DNA from: an uncultured Bacilli bacterium
Lineage (GTDB): Bacteria; Bacillota_I; Bacilli_A; RFN20; CAG-826
Reading direction: 5' to 3'
Assembly: GCA_905236535.1 (NCBI GenBank)
Contig: CAJOQN010000011.1
Coordinates: forward strand, 1-12,408
Length of the DNA stretch: 12,408 bases
Under the pieces are notes generated by a model. It saw only the letters and a list, made by a program, of their open reading frames with translations. It did no database searches and was not told the DNA's origin. Every line of letters starts with the position of its first letter. Positions within the stretch are counted from its first letter, which is position 1. A program made the position numbers and the translations under genes. Shown here piece by piece: positions 6,490-12,408 of this stretch.

Positions 6490-7077
6490 ATGAAACCTAT
6501 TGAAAATGAACTTGAACAAAGGTCAATGCTTTCTAAAGACAAATATTTTGAAATTGTTTCAAATGTTTTCTTTCTAGAAGAAAAATATCAATCTTTTGAT
6601 ATCACAAATCGATATTTTGATGACGATTCATTGTCGCTTTATCACCACAAAATAGTCTTACGTTCAAGAGAAATAAAAGATGAAATTGTTCTAACTTTAA
6701 AATTAACAAAGGAAGATGGTTCTTCAATTGAAGTATCTCAAGAAATAAATAATTTTCAGCACCAGATGCTTATTAATAATTTTGAATTGCCAAAAGGAAT
6801 CGTTAAATTGAAGCTGCACGAACTTCAAGTGGATTATTCAAAGGTCCGTTATAAAGGAATGAATAAGGTGAGGAGAATTGAAGTCCATCACGGAGATTCA
6901 CTAATTTGCATTGATAAAATGAATCTAGGTGAAATAGAGGAATATAACATTGAAGTGGAATCATCCTCGATGGGAAAAGCTTCAGAAATTTTAAAAGATT
7001 TAAGCAAAAAATATTCATTCGAAATTACAAAAGATTATCTTTCAAAAGCGTATCGAACATTAAAAAATGGTGATTAA
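6490..7077 (+). CDS. CYTH-domain protein (triphosphate tunnel metalloenzyme family, YjbK-like)
   Basis: CYTH proteins form a beta-barrel tunnel that binds triphosphate-containing substrates with Mg2+ or Mn2+; members include thiamine triphosphatases, tripolyphosphatases and class IV adenylate cyclases. This 195-residue protein carries the N-terminal ExExK-type signature as E7-L-E9-Q-R11 (Lys replaced by Arg) and N40-RYFDD. It also has the basic strand LRSR (57-60), TLK (69-71), RRIEV (128-132) and an acidic C-terminal strand DKMNLGEIEEYNIEVE (142-157). Overall it resembles B. subtilis YjbK (about 190 residues), whose gene lies near the RelA-like yjbM and ppnK. Here nadK is divergent and no RelA-like gene is adjacent. 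The substrate is unknown; tripolyphosphate hydrolysis is a reasonable guess. There is no Shine-Dalgarno site. The 3' end overlaps spx by 4 bases. Confidence 0.85.
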   Translation: MKPIENELEQRSMLSKDKYFEIVSNVFFLEEKYQSFDITNRYFDDDSLSLYHHKIVLRSREIKDEIVLTLKLTKEDGSSIEVSQEINNFQHQMLINNFELPKGIVKLKLHELQVDYSKVRYKGMNKVRRIEVHHGDSLICIDKMNLGEIEEYNIEVESSSMGKASEILKDLSKKYSFEITKDYLSKAYRTLKNGD

Positions 7078-7088
7078 TCACCATTTTT
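7063..7088. terminator. Bidirectional terminator overlapping CYTH and spx stop codons
   Basis: A perfect 11-bp stem (7063-7073 with 7078-7088) has loop TTAA, A5 on the left and T5 on the right. The two overlapping antiparallel stop codons lie in the loop region (7074-7077). The arms encode the last residues of both proteins. Confidence 0.88.
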
Positions 7089-7508
7089 ATCATCGTTTGA
7101 ATGGTCACAGGTTTTATTTTCTGGACACATACGGCAGGCCCAAAGAGCCATTTTTTTTGCAATCGGAAGGAAAGAACCAATATCTTCTTCATTGTAACCA
7201 ACTTGGATACGATGGTCATCCACGATGATTGGTCTTTTTAAAACCGAAGGATTGTCTTGAATGAAATGAATTAATTGAGAAATCGTTAATTGATCAATGT
7301 CCACTTTTGCTTCTTTGATAATCTTGCTGCGTTTAGAGATGATATCATCAGTTCCATTCTCACTTTTAATTAATATATCTTTTAATTCGCTTTCTTTCAA
7401 AACCGAAGAAAAGATGTCTTTTTGAACATAAGGGATTTCTTCTTTGTTGAAATAATCAATGACTTTTTTGCAAGATGAACAAGATGGGGAAGTATAAATC
7501 GTAATCAT
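7074..7508 (-). CDS. spx: Spx-family transcriptional regulator with extra C-terminal Cys/His cluster
   Basis: Spx is an ArsC-fold protein that binds the RNA polymerase alpha C-terminal domain and redirects transcription during disulfide stress. Residues match B. subtilis Spx position for position: redox pair C10-S-S-C13, G52 (alpha-CTD contact), R60 and R92 in the KRPIIVDD segment, then QVGYNEEDI and FLP. The B. subtilis protein has 131 residues; this one has 144. Its tail, from about 117, is unrelated and contains C125, C128, C134 and H136 (C-x2-C-x5-C-x-H), a spacing compatible with metal binding. The B. subtilis C-terminus that marks Spx for ClpXP is not preserved, so turnover may differ. 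The start at 7508 (MITIYTSPSC) aligns with the family start; ATG 7520 adds four residues. No Shine-Dalgarno site is present. Confidence 0.92.
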   Translation of the reverse strand: MITIYTSPSCSSCKKVIDYFNKEEIPYVQKDIFSSVLKESELKDILIKSENGTDDIISKRSKIIKEAKVDIDQLTISQLIHFIQDNPSVLKRPIIVDDHRIQVGYNEEDIGSFLPIAKKMALWACRMCPENKTCDHSNDDKNGD

Positions 7509-7515
7509 ATGTAAA

Positions 7516-7524
7516 AGCATATCA
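7516..7524 (-). promoter_or_regulatory. Putative extended -10 of spx, probable leaderless start
   Basis: TGATATGCT on the minus strand ends 7 bases before ATG 7508. A TTTAGA hexamer sits 17 bases further upstream as a weak -35. Transcription would start next to the ATG, and ATG 7520 would fall inside the -10, which argues for the shorter Spx. Confidence 0.4.
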
Positions 7525-7615
7525 CAAGATATGATTTATCTAAATAAATATTTAATTCATAGATGAATATTGAAAATATTCGTTAAAACACATAAACTTA
7601 TACAAGGTAAACACT

Positions 7616-8608
7616 ATGAGTGAAAAAATTTTAACTGGTATCAAACCAACCGGACAACTAACTTTAGGAAACTATATCGGAGTCCTCAGACATCTTAAAA
7701 GACTTCAAGATAGAGGAGATTGCTATATTTTTGTCGCAGATTTGCACGCTTTAACTCTTCCAATTGATCCTGAGGTTTTAAGGCAAAACTCTATCGATGT
7801 CGTGGCCTTTTATTTGGCGGCCGGCTTAGATCCTCAGAAAGCCACAATCTTTTTACAAAGCTCGGTCTCTGCTCATGCAGAAGCAAACGCTATTTTACAA
7901 AACTATCTTTATATGGGTGAGCTTTCTAGAATGACTCAATTTAAAGATAAATCAGCAAAGATGAACGAATCAGCGATTGGATTAGGTTTATTTGCTTATC
8001 CAGTCTTAATGGCGTCTGACATCATTCTATATGATGCAGATATTGTTCCTGTTGGAGAAGATCAGAAACAACATGTCGAATTAACAAGAGATTTAGTCAA
8101 CCGCTTTAACAATCGTTATGGTGAAGTCTTAAAGATGCCAAAACCAGAAGTTAGCAAAGTTGGAAAACGTATTATGTCTCTTTCCGATCCCACTGTTAAA
8201 ATGTCTAAATCAGATCTAAAAGGAGATATCTTCTTAAAAGATGATCCAAAAGCGATTAGAAAGAAGATTATGTCGGCGGTTACAGACTTAGGTTGTGAAG
8301 TTAAATATGATCCAGAGAACAAACCTGGTATCTCTAATCTTTTAACAATCTATGCAGCGATGAAAGATATTTCTATCGAAGAAGCTGAACAACATTTTGT
8401 GGGCAAACGTTATGGAGAATTCAAAAGCGAAGTTGCTGATGCCGTTATAGAAGTCATCGAACCATTCCAAAACCGTTATAGACAAATTATTGAAACAAAA
8501 TCTTATGTCCAAGCCCTTAAAGATGGACAAATTAAAGCGAATGCTTTAGCGAATAATACATTAAATAGAATCAAGAAAGCCGTTGGACTTTTAGATATCT
8601 ATGAATAA
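7616..8608 (+). CDS. trpS: Tryptophanyl-tRNA synthetase
   Basis: TrpS is a class I synthetase charging tRNA-Trp. The 330-residue length is typical of the bacterial enzyme. N-terminal TGIKPTGQLTLGNYIG contains the HIGH-equivalent TLGN (16-19). The family signature GELSRMTQFKDKS is at 101-113, DIILYDAD and GEDQKQHVELTRD follow, and KMSKS is at 195-199. Upstream 7521-7615 is too short for a T-box leader and no T-box sequence is seen. A TTGAAA (7570-7575) with TAAACT 17 bases downstream (7593-7598) is a possible promoter. AAGG about ten bases before the ATG is a weak ribosome binding site. It overlaps the HAD gene by 8 bases, implying co-transcription and coupled translation. Confidence 0.97.
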   Translation: MSEKILTGIKPTGQLTLGNYIGVLRHLKRLQDRGDCYIFVADLHALTLPIDPEVLRQNSIDVVAFYLAAGLDPQKATIFLQSSVSAHAEANAILQNYLYMGELSRMTQFKDKSAKMNESAIGLGLFAYPVLMASDIILYDADIVPVGEDQKQHVELTRDLVNRFNNRYGEVLKMPKPEVSKVGKRIMSLSDPTVKMSKSDLKGDIFLKDDPKAIRKKIMSAVTDLGCEVKYDPENKPGISNLLTIYAAMKDISIEEAEQHFVGKRYGEFKSEVADAVIEVIEPFQNRYRQIIETKSYVQALKDGQIKANALANNTLNRIKKAVGLLDIYE

Positions 8609-9410
8609 ATACCTTATCGTTTTAGATTTAGATGGAACTCTCCTTAATCATAAAAAGGAGATTTCTTTTATAACGAAGCATTATTTAAGAAGATTAAAAA
8701 GACAAGGACATATTATTGTTTTAGCCTCAGGACGTCCATTTCGTTCTTTAAAAAAATACTATGACAATCTACATTTAGACACACCAGTGATTTGTTATAA
8801 TGGGTCATTATTATTTAATCCGAAAGATAGAGACTTCCCAATATTCAAAAAACCTTTAAATAGAGAAACAGTTATTAATCTTTATCAAGATTTAGTAGAT
8901 AATTACGCGACCAATGTCACGAGTGAAAGCAATGATACAATCTATTCCAAAACTTTTGATAAACATCTCGCAAAATATTTTCATGCGGAAAAGATGAAGA
9001 TTATAGAAGGTAATTTCAAAGATACTTTAAAAGAAGATGTCTGGACAATGATCTTTAAAAAGGAAGATGAAGATCATGATAATCAAATCATAAAAGAGGT
9101 TAAAAAATATAAAGATATTGGGGTTAGATTTTGGGGTATGAAATCATTGTTTTTCGAAATCTATCCAATCGATGTTAATAAATGCCATCGTCTTTTCGAT
9201 ATCGCGGATTATTATCGAATTCCAAAAGAAAGAATTATTGCAATTGGAGATGCAGATAACGATGCGGAGATGATTGAAAAGGCTGGAATCGGGATTTGTA
9301 TGATCAATGGCCACGAAGGACCGAAAAAGGTCGCAGATATCATTACAAAAAAGGACAATAACCATAATGGCATTGCCCAAGTTTTAAAAGAAATTTTTAG
9401 AAATAATTAG
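8601..9410 (+). CDS. Cof-type HAD-IIB sugar/nucleotide phosphatase
   Basis: The 269-residue protein belongs to the haloacid dehalogenase superfamily, Cof subfamily (IIB cap), cytoplasmic Mg2+-dependent phosphatases acting on sugar phosphates, flavin or other small phosphates. Motif I is VLDLDGT (nucleophile D9, acid/base D11), motif II is ASGRP (S43), motif III is DVNKC (K194), and motif IV is GDADND (216-221). The cap domain lies at about 85-185. All catalytic residues are present, so it should be active; the substrate cannot be predicted. ATG 8601 lies inside the trpS end (ATGAATAA overlap), with no strong ribosome binding site, so it probably depends on trpS translation. Its stop overlaps the convergent pgcA stop by 4 bases. 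Confidence 0.9.
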   Translation: MNKYLIVLDLDGTLLNHKKEISFITKHYLRRLKRQGHIIVLASGRPFRSLKKYYDNLHLDTPVICYNGSLLFNPKDRDFPIFKKPLNRETVINLYQDLVDNYATNVTSESNDTIYSKTFDKHLAKYFHAEKMKIIEGNFKDTLKEDVWTMIFKKEDEDHDNQIIKEVKKYKDIGVRFWGMKSLFFEIYPIDVNKCHRLFDIADYYRIPKERIIAIGDADNDAEMIEKAGIGICMINGHEGPKKVADIITKKDNNHNGIAQVLKEIFRNN

Positions 9411-11110
9411 AGATTTAAGGCCTTTTTCAAACCTAAATAGAGATTTTGAAGTTTCTCATCGAGAACATCTTTTCTTTTGTCATTCACCGAGAAATATAAT
9501 TTTACTTTAGGTTCGGTTCCACTAGGACGAACACAAATTGTAGAACCATCTTTAAAGAAAAGTTTAATTACATCTGATTTAGGTAAATCAATTGGTTGTT
9601 CTTGTTTGAGAGTCTTGCTAACGCTTAATAAATAATCTTCAACTTTGATTACTTTATTACCATTAATCTCAATAAAGACGTCATTTCTTAAATTGTTAAG
9701 AATGTCTTTCATTTTCTGAGCGCCTTCTGGCCCAAAGAAGGGTAAGTTATAGCAGACATCTAAATAATATCCGTATTTCTTACCAATCATGTCCCAAACC
9801 ATATCGAGGGACATCCCTTTTTTATCATAATAATTCGCCATTTCAGAATATAAAGTAATAGCTTGGAGACCATCTTTGTCTCTGGCGAATGGGGCAATTA
9901 AACATCCATAGCTTTCTTCATAACCAAATTCAAAGGTTGGTCCACCATGTTTTTCATAATAATCAATACGATTGCCGATGAATTTGAATCCAGTTAAGAA
10001 AGCTTCGACTTTGAGGCCGAAAGATGAGGCAATTTTTTCACCTAAAGGGGAAGTAACAATGGTGTAATACATAACTCCATCGGGAGCAAGAAGACCTCTT
10101 TCTTGTCTAATGGTGAATAAATAATCCATAAGCATGGCGGCAGATTGATTGCCGGTGAACATTTCATATTCACCTTTTTGATTAAGGCAGGCTAAACCGC
10201 ATCGATCACCATCAGGGTCCGTCATAACAATAAGTTTGGCTCCAATTTCTTTGGCGTATTTGATGGGTTCAATAAATGATCTTTCATCTTCGGGGTTAGG
10301 AGATAAAGTTCCACTAAAATCTGGATCTGGAGTGGATTGGCTCTCTAAAGGATAAATGTCATATCCTAAATCTTTAAAGATTCTCATAGCGGGAACAAAA
10401 CTAGTGCCATGATTTGGGGTAAAGACAATTTTAAAATTGGATTTATCTAAATCTCTATTTAAAGAGATATCTTCCACTAGTTTGACATATTCATCATCGA
10501 TATCTTTACTTAAAGTTATGGTTTCGCCTAATGTCTCGCATTTTTGATAAGTGACATCTGTTTCGCATGGTAAATCACCAAGTATATCTAATAAGCGTTG
10601 GATTTTAGAAGGAACAAGCTGACAACCTGTCTCATCATAAACTTTATAACCATTATATTCTTTTGGGTTATGTGAAGCGGTAATCATAATGCCTCCACAG
10701 GCTCCCATCTTACGAACGGCAAAAGATAATTCAGGAGTTGGTCTTAAAGCGTCAAAGATATAGGCTTTGATTCCAAAATCATTCAATATTTCTGCACTCA
10801 CCAAAGTGAATTCTCTAGAGAAGTGACGATTGTCATGAGCGATAACCACGCCCATCTCTTGAGCGTTGTTAAAGACTTCTAAAAGATAAATAGCGAAGGC
10901 AACGGTCGCTTTCCTAATCGTGAAATAATTCATTCTATTCGTGCCAGGCCCAATAATTCCACGCATTCCTGCAGTCCCGAATTCGACATCCTTATAAAAA
11001 GCATCAGCTTTTTCATTTTCATTCATCTTTAAAAGAAGGGCTTTATCTTCTTCGGGGACATCTTTGGAATTCAACCATCTTTGATAATTCTTGTTGATTA
11101 ATTCACTCAT
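9407..11110 (-). CDS. pgcA: Alpha-phosphoglucomutase / phosphomannomutase family enzyme
   Basis: This alpha-D-phosphohexomutase interconverts glucose 1-phosphate and glucose 6-phosphate (or mannose or pentose phosphates), feeding UDP-glucose and cell-surface glycan synthesis. The 567 residues match the PgcA-type enzymes of Gram-positive bacteria (about 580). All four family loops are seen: TASHNP with phosphoserine S146 (144-149), the metal loop DPDGDR (298-303), the sugar-binding GYEESYG (396-402), and the phosphate-binding RPSGTEPK (528-535). FGTAGMRG (44-51) is also typical. The ATG at 11110 has GAGG 5 bases upstream, just after the stop of the preceding pseudouridine synthase gene, so the two form an operon. 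Whether glucose or mannose phosphate is preferred cannot be read here; the GEESYG-type loop favours glucose phosphate. Confidence 0.92.
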   Translation of the reverse strand: MSELINKNYQRWLNSKDVPEEDKALLLKMNENEKADAFYKDVEFGTAGMRGIIGPGTNRMNYFTIRKATVAFAIYLLEVFNNAQEMGVVIAHDNRHFSREFTLVSAEILNDFGIKAYIFDALRPTPELSFAVRKMGACGGIMITASHNPKEYNGYKVYDETGCQLVPSKIQRLLDILGDLPCETDVTYQKCETLGETITLSKDIDDEYVKLVEDISLNRDLDKSNFKIVFTPNHGTSFVPAMRIFKDLGYDIYPLESQSTPDPDFSGTLSPNPEDERSFIEPIKYAKEIGAKLIVMTDPDGDRCGLACLNQKGEYEMFTGNQSAAMLMDYLFTIRQERGLLAPDGVMYYTIVTSPLGEKIASSFGLKVEAFLTGFKFIGNRIDYYEKHGGPTFEFGYEESYGCLIAPFARDKDGLQAITLYSEMANYYDKKGMSLDMVWDMIGKKYGYYLDVCYNLPFFGPEGAQKMKDILNNLRNDVFIEINGNKVIKVEDYLLSVSKTLKQEQPIDLPKSDVIKLFFKDGSTICVRPSGTEPKVKLYFSVNDKRKDVLDEKLQNLYLGLKKALNL

Positions 11111-11117
11111 AATAACC

Positions 11118-12080
11118 TCATCCTAATTTCTTTAATATCTCTTCATATTCCTTTGGAAGATCTGTTTTGATAATTTTATCGCTTAGATAATCCAAAGGTT
11201 TATCTATTTTTTTAAATTCTAACATATATGCGTGCAAAAATTGATTTTCAAAATTATAAATTTCTTTAAAAAGTTTATTTTCGTTAAAATCACCATATTT
11301 TTTATCACCGATGACAGGGTGATTGATATATGACATATGGATTCTAATTTGATGTGTTCGACCTGTTAATATTTCAACATCTAATAAGGTGTACTTGCCA
11401 TAATTACGGATAACGTGATATTTAGAAATAGCTTTCTTTCCACCATTACGCTCAGAGGCTACCTTAACCATTCCAGTGACACTGTCCTTTTTTAAGGGGG
11501 CGTTGACTATCCCATCTTCTTTGATATCACCTTTCACTAAAGTGATATAGTGCTTGCTAAGACCCTCATGTTCTTTTAATAATTCAAAGAGATATTGCAA
11601 GGTCTCAATATTCTTTCCAAAAATGACTAGTCCAGAAGTATTTCTATCGATTCTATGCGCTGGTCCAGGAGTAAAGGCGTTTAATTCATCTGGATTGTAT
11701 TCACCTTTAAAGGCTAGATATGATAAAACTTTTTTATCCAAAGATTCTTTGCTCTTAGAATCTGATTGCACTAAAAGTCCACGAGGCTTATTAACAATCA
11801 AAATGTTATTATCCTCATAGATGATGAGATCCTTAATATCATTAGAAGGTTTAATAGAGAAAAGGGTTTGCTCCGTTAATTGTTCTTCTTTAATGTAAAT
11901 AGAAATCTCTTCGCCTTCATTGACTATGTATTTCAAAGATTGCCAATGCCCATTGACTTTGACATCTTTTTTTCTAAACAGTTTATAAATGGTAGAAAGC
12001 GGGACATTAGGGTACAATTTCTTAACAAATTTTTCCAATGTCTGACCACTTTCCTGACTCTTGACAATATGTTTCTGCAT
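11118..12080 (-). CDS. RluA-family rRNA pseudouridine synthase (RluC/RluD-like)
   Basis: RluA-family enzymes isomerise uridines in 23S rRNA or tRNA to pseudouridine. The 320-residue protein has an N-terminal S4 RNA-binding domain (about 12-65, with RKKDVKVNG) and the catalytic domain from about 85. The latter includes IVNKPRGLLVQ and HRIDRNTSG (142-150) with catalytic D145. LTGRTHQIRIHMSYINHPVIGD, split here as LTGRTHQIR and IGDKKYGD, is the further family signature. The open frame continues upstream to 12389, but that part crosses the tRNA-Ser gene and is spurious; ATG 12080 begins the S4 domain correctly. No clear Shine-Dalgarno site is seen; TAGAAT (12094-12089) lies 8 bases before the ATG. 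It ends in TGA 7 bases before pgcA. RluC versus RluD specificity is not resolved. Confidence 0.92.
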   Translation of the reverse strand: MQKHIVKSQESGQTLEKFVKKLYPNVPLSTIYKLFRKKDVKVNGHWQSLKYIVNEGEEISIYIKEEQLTEQTLFSIKPSNDIKDLIIYEDNNILIVNKPRGLLVQSDSKSKESLDKKVLSYLAFKGEYNPDELNAFTPGPAHRIDRNTSGLVIFGKNIETLQYLFELLKEHEGLSKHYITLVKGDIKEDGIVNAPLKKDSVTGMVKVASERNGGKKAISKYHVIRNYGKYTLLDVEILTGRTHQIRIHMSYINHPVIGDKKYGDFNENKLFKEIYNFENQFLHAYMLEFKKIDKPLDYLSDKIIKTDLPKEYEEILKKLG

Positions 12081-12088
12081 ACACTCAT

Positions 12089-12094
12089 ATTCTA
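12089..12094 (-). promoter_or_regulatory. Putative -10 of the pseudouridine synthase-pgcA unit
   Basis: TAGAAT on the minus strand, one mismatch from TATAAT, lies 8 bases before ATG 12080, so the leader would be about a base long. The -35 region (TTTATT) is poor. Confidence 0.3.
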
Positions 12095-12119
12095 TGAGAA
12101 ATTTATTAATAAATAAAGA

Positions 12120-12147
12120 ATGACAGATTATTATTTTTTGATATAAT
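12120..12147 (+). promoter_or_regulatory. Promoter of the tRNA-Ser gene
   Basis: ATGACA (12120-12125), one mismatch from TTGACA, is followed after 16 bases by a perfect TATAAT (12142-12147). The predicted start near 12154 leaves a ~24-base 5' leader before the mature tRNA. It is the best promoter in the window. Confidence 0.75.
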
Positions 12148-12177
12148 ATAAAAGCGCGAAAAAGAGTTATACACTGT

Positions 12178-12268
12178 GGAGGAATACCCAAGAGGCTGAA
12201 GGGGCGGGCTTGGAAAGCTCGTAGACATGTAACAGTGTGCCGGGGTTCAAATCCCCGTTCCTCCGCCA
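12178..12268 (+). tRNA. tRNA-Ser (anticodon GGA), CCA encoded
   Basis: The cloverleaf folds fully. The acceptor stem GGAGGAA (12178-12184) pairs with TTCCTCC (12258-12264). The D arm has a CCC/GGG stem. The anticodon stem CGGGC/GCTCG (12205-12209, 12217-12221) closes loop TTGGAAA with anticodon GGA at 12212-12214, reading UCC and UCU. A long class II variable arm, ACAT/GTGT, marks a serine tRNA. The T stem CGGGG/CCCCG (12241-12245, 12253-12257) has loop TTCAAAT. The discriminator is G12265 and CCA is encoded at 12266-12268. It has its own promoter and terminator, so it is transcribed alone and divergently from the pseudouridine synthase gene. Confidence 0.97.
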
Positions 12269-12281
12269 CGATTGAATGTCG

Positions 12282-12315
12282 AGACACGTACAGATGGTAT
12301 GTGTCTTTTTGTTTT
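12282..12315 (+). terminator. Intrinsic terminator of tRNA-Ser
   Basis: AGACACGTAC (12282-12291) pairs with GTATGTGTCT (12297-12306), a 10-bp stem with one G-T pair and a 5-base loop, followed by TTTTGTTTT. It starts 13 bases after the CCA end. Confidence 0.88.
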
Positions 12316-12316
12316 A

Positions 12317-12339
12317 TCTTATATACATAGTATATAAGA
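12317..12339. repeat. Perfect 10-bp inverted repeat with 3-base spacer
   Basis: TCTTATATAC and GTATATAAGA flank ATA. It lies just after the tRNA terminator in DNA without a recognised gene. It could be an operator dyad or a secondary AT-rich hairpin; no function is shown. Confidence 0.7.
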
Positions 12340-12346
12340 ATAAGAT

Positions 12347-12361
12347 GGTTGAACTTCAACC
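12347..12361. repeat. 15-base palindrome in the unassigned right end
   Basis: GGTTGAA and TTCAACC are perfect inverted arms around one C; as RNA, a GGTTG/CAACC stem with a 5-base loop is possible. It lies 7 bases after the 12317-12339 repeat. A further palindrome, CAAAATTTTG (12387-12396), is followed by a TTGACT hexamer (12394-12399) that could be a -35 for a gene beyond the window. No gene is supported in 12316-12408. Confidence 0.6.
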
Positions 12362-12408
12362 CTCTCACCCAGCTACAACTTGATCCCAAAATTTTGACTT
12401 TTTTAATG

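Noticed and set aside
7521..7615. T-box leader for trpS
   Set aside because: Too short, and no T-box sequence or antiterminator hairpin is visible.
8116..8530. Minus-strand open frames inside trpS
   Set aside because: They are shadows of conserved trpS coding sequence, including the KMSKS region.
12344..12386. Second tRNA or a short peptide gene after tRNA-Ser
   Set aside because: No acceptor/T-arm pairing could be built, and the 12-codon frame starting at 12345 has no ribosome binding site.
12081..12389. N-terminal extension of the pseudouridine synthase reading frame
   Set aside because: It runs antisense through the tRNA-Ser gene and has no family similarity. The S4 domain begins correctly at 12080.
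1..12408. CRISPR array, insertion sequence, prophage or defence system
   Set aside because: No spaced direct repeats, transposase, integrase or known defence domains are seen; almost all DNA is housekeeping coding sequence.

Overview
The window is an AT-rich (about one-third G+C by eye), very gene-dense piece of a low-GC Gram-positive (Firmicutes/Tenericutes-type) chromosome. It holds fifteen protein genes and one tRNA gene; the longest stretch without a gene is the last 140 bases. The standard genetic code fits. No gene has an in-frame TGA, and ylbF and the pseudouridine synthase gene both end in TGA, one of them in an ATGA overlap. This argues against Mycoplasma/Spiroplasma, where TGA is Trp. 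Spx, RNase J, YlbF, a YjbK-like CYTH protein, and a NAD kinase paired with a small EIIB-like protein (as I recall for MG128/MG129 of Mycoplasma genitalium) suggest a Bacilli lineage near the Mollicutes, such as Acholeplasma-, Erysipelotrichia- or RF39-like bacteria. The exact lineage is inference.

Layout. 80-928 (+): an unrecognised membrane-anchored thioredoxin-like protein with CxxC, then a bidirectional terminator. 2339-971 (-): ylbF-rsmD-coaD, tightly packed and in the order of the Bacillus ylbF/ylbH/ylbI cluster but without ylbG. 2392-5257 (+): def, then rnjA-maf. 6437-5270 (-): nadK and a membrane-anchored degenerate PTS EIIB domain. 6490-7077 (+): a CYTH-domain protein. 7508-7074 (-): spx. 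7616-9410 (+): trpS overlapping a Cof-type HAD phosphatase gene. 12080-9407 (-): an RluA-family pseudouridine synthase gene and pgcA. 12178-12268 (+): tRNA-Ser(GGA) with a clear promoter and terminator. The last ~90 bases are palindrome-rich and unassigned.

Function. Most genes are core housekeeping: translation and RNA modification (def, rsmD, trpS, RluA-type synthase, tRNA-Ser), mRNA decay (rnjA, ylbF), cofactors (coaD, nadK), nucleotide clean-up (maf), sugar phosphates (pgcA) and redox stress control (spx). I see no mobile element, CRISPR array, phage or defence locus. The points of interest are inside this ordinary frame: an outward-facing thioredoxin-like protein, an EIIB relic without its phosphorylation cysteine beside nadK, an Spx with an added C-terminal Cys/His cluster, several transcription units that look leaderless, and three convergent junctions sharing compact two-way terminators that overlap the coding ends.
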